A stretch of 48,126 bases of DNA from Myxococcota bacterium. GTDB taxonomy: Bacteria; Myxococcota_A; Bradymonadia; UBA7976; UBA1532. The position numbers were made by a program, and so were the translations under genes. The stretch spans positions 1-48,126 of the forward strand of contig JAHJCH010000198.1 of NCBI GenBank assembly GCA_018813065.1, written 5' to 3'. Shown piece after piece: positions 1 through 5,694 of the stretch. The stretch's first letter is position 1, and each line of letters begins with the position of its first letter. The notes under the pieces are model-generated. The model saw nothing but the letters and a program-made list of their open reading frames with translations, was not told the DNA's origin and made no database searches.

Positions 1-117
1 CGGCGTCGGGGAGGGGCGCGGCGGCGTCTGGGAGGGGCGCGGCGGCGTCTGAGAGGGGCGCGGCGGCGTCTGGGAGGGGCGCGGCGGCGTCTGGGAGGGG
101 CGCGGCGGCGTCTGGGA
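1..117. repeat. 21-bp tandem repeat, about 5.5 copies
   Basis: Five full copies and one partial copy of a 21-bp unit (cggcgtctgggaggggcgcg plus g) run from the left edge, with single-base differences in copies 1 and 3. Because 21 is a multiple of three, the minus-strand reading frame of the lipoprotein gene that contains it is kept and encodes a seven-residue repeat Ala-Pro-Leu-Pro-Asp-Ala-Ala. The array may continue beyond the window. Confidence 0.9.
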
Positions 118-232
118 GCCGCGTGTCCTGGGTCATGGCGTCGAGGGGCGTGGCGCCCTCGCCGTCATCGCAGGCCCAGGGGAGGAGCCCCCCGATCAGG
201 AGCGTCAAGTAGAGCGTGTGTGTGTGTCTCAT
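1..232 (-). CDS. Putative lipoprotein with APLPDAA repeats (5' part only)
   Basis: Only the first 77 codons are inside the window; the gene continues past the left edge. From the ATG at 232 the product begins MRHTHTLYLTLLIGGLLPWA, followed by Cys21: a short positive end, a hydrophobic stretch and a cysteine, as in a type II (lipoprotein) signal peptide. The -3 residue is Pro, so the lipobox is imperfect. After the Cys comes an acidic stretch (DDGEGATPLDAM) and then the APLPDAA repeats, an Asp/Ala/Pro linker of the kind that tethers myxobacterial surface proteins. It lies 47 bp downstream of the cytochrome-like lipoprotein on the same strand and is probably its operon partner. The functional domain is outside the window, so no role is assigned. 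No strong ribosome-binding site was seen. Confidence 0.7.
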   Translation of the reverse strand, partial: MRHTHTLYLTLLIGGLLPWACDDGEGATPLDAMTQDTRLPDAAAPLPDAAAPLPDAAAPLSDAAAPLPDAAAPLPDA

Positions 233-279
233 GGCCCCAGTATGGGCAAGGCGCGAGGCAGGGCCAGGGGGAAGGGGCT

Positions 280-1137
280 CTAGGGCGCGAAGGCCTTGTA
301 ATCTCGCCACGCTTGGGGGCTCGTCGGCGCCTCTTGATCCGGCCCCTCGCCGTGACACTCATCGCAGATCGTCGTCGTCGCCAAGGGCTGACCGTCCTTG
401 AGCGGGCCGTGATAGTTCTCGCCGTCATGGCAGGCGTCGCAGGCGAGATCGTCGCCGCCATCGCCGCCGAGGTGGGGGCTGTGGGCCTCCTTGGGCGCTT
501 GTAGGATCGAGTCGATGTGCTTGCGCGCGTCGATGATCTCACCCTCCAGATCGGCCACCTCCAGGTGGCAACGCCCACAGCCCTCGTCTTGAGGGTGCGG
601 CACGGGCGGGGGCATCCCGTGGCATCCGCCGCAGTCGAGGGCGCCAGGCGTCGTCCATGGGGGGCTGGCGCTGGGCCGTATCCGCATAAAGCCGCCGTGG
701 CAGTAGACATCACAGCGCCGCCCCTGCATCTCTGGCGCGCCGCCCGCGCGGGCCAAGCCGGAGAAGACCACGTCCGCTGGGCGCGCCGCGTCGATGTGGC
801 CCGGATCATCAACGGTCTCAGGCACCACATGGCAGTGCGCGCACTTGACGGCGCCGCGCCACGCCGCCGGGCGCATATGGGCCGCGTGGGCGCCGACGCC
901 CGGCGTGGTGGGATCGACGCGCCCCTCTAGATCAGGCGGCGGCGTGGGATCATCGGGCGCGCCGTGGCAGGCGCCGCAGGCGGGGGGCGGGGCAGCATCC
1001 ACAACAGTGGGCGGCGCGGCGTCCACGACAGGGGGCGGCGCGGCGTCCACGGCGGGGCCGCCCGAGGGGCTCGACTCTTCAGCCGGGGCGCAGGCGGTGA
1101 GCAGGCCCAGGAGGAGCAGGCTCGGGGACAAGCGCAT
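280..1137 (-). CDS. Multiheme c-type cytochrome-like lipoprotein
   Basis: A 285-residue exported protein. The N-terminus MRLSPSLLLLGLLTAC is a clear lipoprotein signal (LTAC lipobox, Cys16), followed by a linker with three copies of a VDAAPP-type repeat. The rest has six CxxCH heme c motifs (CGACH, CAHCH, CGGCH, CGRCH, CDACH, CDECH) and one spaced variant, CDVYCH (CxxxCH). The arrangement CDVYCHGG, then W, then CGGCHGMPPP, then CGRCH resembles the Geobacter-type CxxxxCH...CxxCH domain, here with one residue fewer between the first cysteines. The protein would sit in the outer membrane or periplasm, bind several hemes and move electrons; partner and direction are unknown. The start ATG overlaps the stop of the upstream lipoprotein gene (TGATG), so the two are translationally coupled. 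Heme attachment is inferred from motifs only. Confidence 0.88.
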   Translation of the reverse strand: MRLSPSLLLLGLLTACAPAEESSPSGGPAVDAAPPPVVDAAPPTVVDAAPPPACGACHGAPDDPTPPPDLEGRVDPTTPGVGAHAAHMRPAAWRGAVKCAHCHVVPETVDDPGHIDAARPADVVFSGLARAGGAPEMQGRRCDVYCHGGFMRIRPSASPPWTTPGALDCGGCHGMPPPVPHPQDEGCGRCHLEVADLEGEIIDARKHIDSILQAPKEAHSPHLGGDGGDDLACDACHDGENYHGPLKDGQPLATTTICDECHGEGPDQEAPTSPQAWRDYKAFAP

Positions 1138-2213
1138 CAGTAGAAGAGCACCATGTTGATCTCGATGGGGATGCTCTGGCCGACGTGATCGGCGGGCTCC
1201 TTGGGGTCGATGTGGCCGAAGAAGGCGCCGAAGGTCGCAGGATCATTGTTGACGGGGAAGGTGTCGGCCTCACGCTGGGCTTGGGAGAAGGACATCTGCG
1301 CGCTGGCGCTGAGATCGACCTTGGCGAGATCGATGATCACCTCTCCCTCACTGGAGACCTCGGAGGTGTAGGTGATGCCACGGTGGGGGCAGGTGCCTTG
1401 ACCCATGGCGAACTCCAAGGTCCAGTCAGGGTTATCCCAGGTCAGCCAGGTGAGGATGCGCTTGACGCCCGGCTCGGAGGGCACCATCACGCGGGTGTGA
1501 TAGTCCACGCTCTGATAGTCCTCGGGCACCGTCGCGACGGGGCTGGGGATGTACTCCACCACGGCGCGCTTGCCGTTGTTGACCACCACGCACTCGACCG
1601 GATCACTCTCGACCTCACGGCCCAGCTGGTCGATGGCCTTGAGGTGGATAAAGCGCCGACCATCGGGCAGCAGCGCGGCGCTGAGGGGGACGTTGTCCAC
1701 GCCGTCGGTGGTGGCGATGACCTCGCCCTCATAGATGACCTGGACCTCGGCGGGGTAGGCCTCGTCGAGCTGGAAGGGCAGGTAGGTCAGGCCGCTGAGG
1801 ATGGGCAGCCGCTTCATCTCGAAGACCAGCGCGGGGGGCGTGTTGTCGATGTCAACGTCGAGGGCGGGGCTCTCGATCCCGGCGGCGTGGGCGGTCAGGC
1901 GGTGCGGGCCGTCGCTGATCTGCGTGGTGTCGAGGCTCAGCGTCAGCGCCGCCTCGCCGTTGGCCTCGCCCTGGGCGACGGTCACGCCGTCGAGGCGCAG
2001 CTCTACGGCGCCGCCCGCGCCCCGCAGGCCAATCTCCACCGACTGCTCGCCTTCGAGGATCGCCGCCGCGAGGGGCTCAATCCAGATCTCGCCGCCGCCC
2101 TCGCCTTCAAGCTCAGCCGTGGCGTCGGGGATGTTTGATACCTCGCTGGGATCGTCGTCGCCTTCGCAGGCCCAGAGTAGGAGCGCGAGGCTCATCAGGC
2201 TCAGCCACTTCAT
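1137..2213 (-). CDS. Lipoprotein with Ig-like domains
   Basis: 358 residues. The start MKWLSLMSLALLLWAC is a typical lipoprotein signal (LWAC, Cys16) followed by acidic EGDDD, which favours surface or outer-membrane placement. The linker is Glu/Gly-rich. Residues about 45-135 and 135-215 look like two beta-sandwich (Ig/Big-like) domains (for example TQISDGPHRLTAHAAG and IDNTPPALVFEM). The C-terminal 140 residues contain one Cys-His pair (GTCPHRG) and match no family I can name. It is first in a three-gene minus-strand run and shares one base with the following cytochrome gene. It may be a scaffold or a partner of that cytochrome; this is inference from position only. Confidence 0.8.
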   Translation of the reverse strand: MKWLSLMSLALLLWACEGDDDPSEVSNIPDATAELEGEGGGEIWIEPLAAAILEGEQSVEIGLRGAGGAVELRLDGVTVAQGEANGEAALTLSLDTTQISDGPHRLTAHAAGIESPALDVDIDNTPPALVFEMKRLPILSGLTYLPFQLDEAYPAEVQVIYEGEVIATTDGVDNVPLSAALLPDGRRFIHLKAIDQLGREVESDPVECVVVNNGKRAVVEYIPSPVATVPEDYQSVDYHTRVMVPSEPGVKRILTWLTWDNPDWTLEFAMGQGTCPHRGITYTSEVSSEGEVIIDLAKVDLSASAQMSFSQAQREADTFPVNNDPATFGAFFGHIDPKEPADHVGQSIPIEINMVLFY

Positions 2214-2260
2214 GTCACACCGCCTTGGGGCTTCTACAGTTCACAGGAGCGAAATGGAAA

Positions 2261-2270
2261 ATTGCGCAAT
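2261..2270. promoter_or_regulatory. Perfect 10-bp palindrome upstream of the lipoprotein operon
   Basis: ATTGCGCAAT is a perfect palindrome about 50 bp upstream of the ATG of the first lipoprotein gene (minus), in a stretch clearly richer in A+T than its surroundings. The position suits an operator or promoter element, but no regulator is identified and no convincing -35/-10 pair was found. Confidence 0.25.
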
Positions 2271-2311
2271 CGTCGTACGCTTTTTGGCCCCTAAGCGCGC
2301 GGAGGGCAAGG

Positions 2312-2336
2312 AAAAAAAAGGCGGCGCCCCCTCGCC
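2312..2336 (-). terminator. Possible intrinsic terminator of the radical SAM gene
   Basis: Read on the minus strand just past the stop codon at 2349, GGCG and CGCC arms flank a G-rich loop, and three bases later there is a run of eight T (plus-strand A run 2312-2319). It separates the radical SAM gene from the lipoprotein operon. The stem is only 4 bp, so this is tentative. Confidence 0.4.
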
Positions 2337-2348
2337 AGACTGGCCCCG

Positions 2349-3731
2349 CTAGAGCCCGCCCTTCTTCACCGTCACGCCGCCGATCTGCTCATGGCCATCG
2401 GAGGCGCGGGCCTCTGGGTGGGCGGAGACGCCGTAATGTGTCAGGTGTACGGTGGCGAGGGAGAGCCCCTCCTCGTTGAGCGCCGCCTCCCACGTCTCCA
2501 TCGGCGCGCGCTGGCTCCATACCTCGCGGACCCGCCCTTGCCAGCGCCTCGCCGTGGTCTGAAGCGCCGCATCGCGGCTGACGATCTCGGCGAGGGTCAG
2601 CGCGTGCATGGCCTGCGGCAGCTCCCCCCGCAGGAAGCTGCGCAGCCCCAAGGCCAGGTGCTGCTCGCCCGTCACCGCCATCCCGCCCTCAAGGTGCTCG
2701 ACGGGTGAGGGCGTGGCCGCGCGCGCCTCCAGGCAGAGGTTCTCCGCCGACTGGGACTTGAGCCCAAAGAGCCAGTTGCAGTGGCCGCAGAGGATGCCCT
2801 CTTGGGCGAGGTCGTCGAAGCGACGCTCAGCGTGCCCTCGACGGAAGGCGCGGTAGGCCGGTCCGTTCCACAGCGCCATCAACGGCGTCTGCGTGGCGTC
2901 GCCGAGGAAGGCCTCCTCGTAGGCGTCGCCGACGCAGTAGCCCAGCTTGCCATCCCAGTGAATGACCATCATCACCCACGGCCAGACGCAGGCGGGCATG
3001 TCCGCCTGCTTGAGCCGATCGAAGACCTCCAGGTCGAACTGCGGCAGCACCCCTTGGAAGTTAAAGGGGAAGTGGACGCCGACATTGAAGGCGGGGTAGC
3101 GCGCTTGTAACAGCGCGAAGATCTCTTCGGGGCTGAGGTGGGCGTTGTGGGCGTTGCGCACCACGTCGAAGTAGATCTTGGGCCGCCTCTGTGCCCTTAA
3201 CCATCGCTGGTAAAACGCCTCGACGTTGGCGTGGAAGATCTGGAAGTCGTCCTTGCCGTGGGCGGCGGCGTAGCGCGCCTGATCAAAGCCAAAGATGGAC
3301 AGCGAGAAGAAGTCGGCGCAGTCGATGATGGTCTCGACGATCTCGCCGCGCAGCTTGCTGGCGTTGGTGTGCAGCGCGATCTCGTAGTCCGGGCGCGCGG
3401 CGCGCAGGTAACGCAGCATCTCGCCGATCTGCGGGTGCAGCAGCGGCTCGCCGGTCTTCTGGAGGTAGATCCGCCGCCGCCCCGGCGGGAGCTGGTCCAC
3501 CAGCCGCTTGAAGAGATCCAGGTCCATCACCCCACGGTTGCCCCGGCCCGCGCGGATGGTGACCGGGTTGGCGCAGGTGATACAGCGGTGATTGCAGGCG
3601 TTGGTGGGGCAGAGGTAGATGATCTGCGGCGGCGCGGCGGTGTCGCGGCCCGTGGCCCAGGCGTTGAGCGTGCTGGCCTCGGCCTCGGCCTCCAGCGCCG
3701 CGATCTGCTCTCGTAAGATAGGCTCGTCCAT
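2349..3731 (-). CDS. Radical SAM protein with SPASM-type C-terminal cluster site
   Basis: 460 residues from the ATG at 3731. CNHRCITC (Cys46, 50, 53) is the CxxxCxxC signature that binds the SAM-cleaving 4Fe-4S cluster; a further Cys41 lies just before it. KTGEPLLHP and ALHTNAS fit the radical SAM barrel. Cys248, Cys266, Cys315 and Cys318 (CVWPW, GYCVGD, CGHC) look like a SPASM auxiliary cluster domain. Residues about 335-460 form an extra helical tail. SPASM proteins usually modify peptides or other substrates; the substrate here is unknown. The frame stays open upstream into the divergent gene, but the ATG at 3731 has AGAGGG five bases before it and starts the recognisable domain. Only 21 bp separate it from the divergent GNAT gene, so it may be linked functionally to the polysaccharide locus. 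Confidence 0.85.
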   Translation of the reverse strand: MDEPILREQIAALEAEAEASTLNAWATGRDTAAPPQIIYLCPTNACNHRCITCANPVTIRAGRGNRGVMDLDLFKRLVDQLPPGRRRIYLQKTGEPLLHPQIGEMLRYLRAARPDYEIALHTNASKLRGEIVETIIDCADFFSLSIFGFDQARYAAAHGKDDFQIFHANVEAFYQRWLRAQRRPKIYFDVVRNAHNAHLSPEEIFALLQARYPAFNVGVHFPFNFQGVLPQFDLEVFDRLKQADMPACVWPWVMMVIHWDGKLGYCVGDAYEEAFLGDATQTPLMALWNGPAYRAFRRGHAERRFDDLAQEGILCGHCNWLFGLKSQSAENLCLEARAATPSPVEHLEGGMAVTGEQHLALGLRSFLRGELPQAMHALTLAEIVSRDAALQTTARRWQGRVREVWSQRAPMETWEAALNEEGLSLATVHLTHYGVSAHPEARASDGHEQIGGVTVKKGGL

Positions 3732-3752
3732 GATCCCTCTCGGTGGTGTCCG

Positions 3753-4271
3753 ATGACGATTCAGTATCAAGGCGACAAGGTTCGTCTCCGCCCCCTGCGC
3801 CACGCGGATCTGCCGCTGACCTTGGCTTGGCATAATGACCCCGCCGTGCGCGATCCCATGATGGGTTTTCGCGGCCCCGTCACCGAGGCGCAAGAGGCGC
3901 GCTGGTTTGAGGCGCTGGCGCAGGATCAGCGCCGGGCGGTGTTCGGCGTCGAGGCCCTGGCCGACGCGGCCTTGGTGGGCTACACCCAGCTCAACGATCT
4001 GGACTGGATCAGCCGCACGGCCAACCTCGGGATCGCCATCGGCGCGGCGGAGCGACGCGGGCAGGGCTTGGGCGCGCAGGCCCTCGATCTCCTCATCGCC
4101 TATGGGGCGGCGGCGCTCAACCTGCGCAAGATCTACCTGCGCGTCTTGGCGGAGAACCCCGCCCGCCGCCTCTACGCCCGCGCTGGCTTCGTCGAGGAGG
4201 GCTGCCTGCGCGCGCATCACTACCTCGAAGGGCGCTACCACGACGTGATCTTGATGGCCCGCTTTCTATGA
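3753..4271 (+). CDS. GNAT-family N-acetyltransferase (RimJ/PseH-like)
   Basis: 172 residues, covering the whole GNAT fold. It starts with VRLRPLRHADLPLTLAWHND, typical of the RimJ/RimL/PseH branch. RRGQGLGAQALDLLI is the acetyl-CoA pyrophosphate loop (Q/RxxGxG/A), and NPARRLYARAGFVEEG is the usual C-terminal motif. Members beside polysaccharide genes commonly acetylate an amino sugar nucleotide, which is the likely role here because the gene heads a surface-polysaccharide run; a protein-acetylating role cannot be excluded. Its stop overlaps the start of the next gene by 4 bp (ATGA), so it is coupled to the deacetylase-like gene. The ribosome-binding site (GGTGG) is weak. Confidence 0.85.
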   Translation: MTIQYQGDKVRLRPLRHADLPLTLAWHNDPAVRDPMMGFRGPVTEAQEARWFEALAQDQRRAVFGVEALADAALVGYTQLNDLDWISRTANLGIAIGAAERRGQGLGAQALDLLIAYGAAALNLRKIYLRVLAENPARRLYARAGFVEEGCLRAHHYLEGRYHDVILMARFL

Positions 4272-5077
4272 GCCCCACAGCGGCCATGCCCCTCGCCGAC
4301 TTTTACAACCACCGCCGCCTACGCAGCCTCGGCTTGACCTTCGACGTGGACTGGGCGCCCGAGCCCGCCCTGCGCGCCCTCATCGACGTCTTGAGGCGCC
4401 GAGGCCTCCACGCCACCTTGTTCGCCACCCACCCCTCACCGGCCCTGCGCGATCTCCCCCCCCAGATCGAGGTGGCGTGGCATCCCTTCTTCTCGCCCCA
4501 AAGCAGCCAAGGTCCCAGCCCGCAGGCGGCGCTGGATCAGCTGCGCGCCTGGTACCCCTCGGCCATCGGCGCCCGCACCCACTGTCTCATCCAGTCCAGC
4601 CCGCTCTTAAAGCAGATGGTCGCGGCGGGCCTGCGCTATGACAGCAGCCTCCAGCTCTTTGATCACCCTCACCTTGAGGTCTTCTCCACGTTCATGGGCT
4701 TGGCGCGGCTGCCGTATGTGTGGTCGGACGCGGCCCACCTCGCCGACGAGCGGCCGCTGGCCCTGGGCGCGATGCACTTGGAGCAGCCTGGGCTGAAGAT
4801 CCTGGCTTGGCACCCCACGCAGTGGTTCCTCAACTGCGCCGATGAGGCCCCCTACGCGGCGGCCAAGGCCCTGGGGCCGCTGTGGGCCTTGACGGCGGCG
4901 CAGCTTGAGCCGCTGCGACGCCCCGGCGCGGGGTTGGCGCGCTTGTTTGATGATCTCTGCGCGCTGATCCAGGCCCGTGGCCTGCGCACCTACACCCTGC
5001 GCGCGCTCTTGGCGGCCTTCGAGGCGGCGCCGCGCGCCCCACACCGCGCGACCCTCGACCCCCAGGCCTGGATGTGA
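4268..5077 (+). CDS. Polysaccharide deacetylase-like protein
   Basis: 269 residues. LGLTFDVDWAPEPALRALIDVL (TFDVDWAP core, Asp26 and Asp28) followed by RRRGLHATLFATH matches the first motif of NodB-type deacetylases, in which an Asp acts as base or metal ligand. The standard HSxxH motif is not evident; histidines occur in EVAWHPFF and LAWHPTQWF instead. This resembles the WbmS-like branch in O-antigen loci, so the call is deacetylase-like rather than a proven enzyme. It would act on an N-acetylated sugar or glycan intermediate. The ATG overlaps the GNAT stop by 4 bp; a second in-frame ATG lies at codon 7. No signal peptide is seen, which suggests a cytoplasmic enzyme. Confidence 0.65.
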   Translation: MSPTAAMPLADFYNHRRLRSLGLTFDVDWAPEPALRALIDVLRRRGLHATLFATHPSPALRDLPPQIEVAWHPFFSPQSSQGPSPQAALDQLRAWYPSAIGARTHCLIQSSPLLKQMVAAGLRYDSSLQLFDHPHLEVFSTFMGLARLPYVWSDAAHLADERPLALGAMHLEQPGLKILAWHPTQWFLNCADEAPYAAAKALGPLWALTAAQLEPLRRPGAGLARLFDDLCALIQARGLRTYTLRALLAAFEAAPRAPHRATLDPQAWM

Positions 5078-5113
5078 CACAGTGCGGCGCGTACGGCCTC
5101 AGTGTGAGCCCTC

Positions 5114-5614
5114 ATGTCTGATCTCCTCGCGCAGCAGCGCGTCGCCGTCCTCGTGGACACGGCCAACCTCTACCACGCCGCGCGCGCCCGCGCCGCTGGG
5201 CGGGTGGATTATCATAAGCTCCTGCCTCACCTGCTGAGAGGGCGCGCCCTCAGCCGCGCCATCGCCTTTGTCCTGCGCGGCGAGGACGTGGACATGACCC
5301 CCTTCATCGACGCCCTGGAGGGCGCCGGCTTCGAGGTCTGGCTCAAGCCCCTCAAGCGCCGGGCCGATGGCTGCCCGCGGGGGGACTGGAGCGTCGGGCT
5401 CACCGTCGCCGCCCTGAGCCTGGCCCCCAAGATCGACGTCATGGTGTTGGTCACCGGCGACGGGGCCTTTCTTGAGCTGCTCGCCCCACTCAAGGCGTCC
5501 GGCGTGCGCGTGGAGATCGCCGCCTTGGAGGGCGCCGCCGCCCGCGAGCTTGTCGCCCAGGCCGACGCCTTTTATCCCATCCAAGGGGCCTTGCTGCGCG
5601 CCGCCAGCCGCTGA
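5114..5614 (+). CDS. NYN-domain (LabA/DUF88-like) protein
   Basis: 166 residues made almost entirely of one PIN-like NYN domain. VAVLVDTANLYHAAR gives the first acidic residue, GDWSVGLTVAAL the middle motif (the conserved D before the helix), and MVLVTGDGAFLELL the third (TGDxDF-like, with Ala in place of the second Asp). NYN proteins of this branch are predicted metal-dependent ribonucleases, and LabA/DUF88 members are often found near unrelated operons. Its role in a polysaccharide locus is not obvious; it could regulate mRNA. It starts 36 bp after the deacetylase-like gene and ends 80 bp before the polymerase gene. Confidence 0.75.
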   Translation: MSDLLAQQRVAVLVDTANLYHAARARAAGRVDYHKLLPHLLRGRALSRAIAFVLRGEDVDMTPFIDALEGAGFEVWLKPLKRRADGCPRGDWSVGLTVAALSLAPKIDVMVLVTGDGAFLELLAPLKASGVRVEIAALEGAAARELVAQADAFYPIQGALLRAASR

Positions 5615-5637
5615 TCGCGGCGCCGGGTGAGATAGAT

Positions 5638-5673
5638 CCCAAGGCGCTCGCCTCGTAAGGACCCAAGGCGCTC
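5638..5673. repeat. 12-bp direct repeat upstream of the polymerase gene
   Basis: CCCAAGGCGCTC occurs at 5638-5649 and again at 5662-5673, 24 bp apart from start to start, in the 80-bp gap before the polymerase gene. It could be a paired regulator site or a remnant of local duplication. No promoter was identified beside it. Confidence 0.45.
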
Positions 5674-5694
5674 AAGACGGAGGGGGGAGCCTGG

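Noticed and set aside
1137-2213. Third lipoprotein as a copper-binding MbnP-like protein
   Set aside because: Only one Cys-His pair is seen and the family pattern of conserved residues is not present.
3732-4241. The radical SAM frame stays open upstream to 4241, giving a possible 630-residue protein
   Set aside because: The added part lies antisense to a complete GNAT gene, has no family match, and the ATG at 3731 has a good ribosome-binding site at the start of the known domain.
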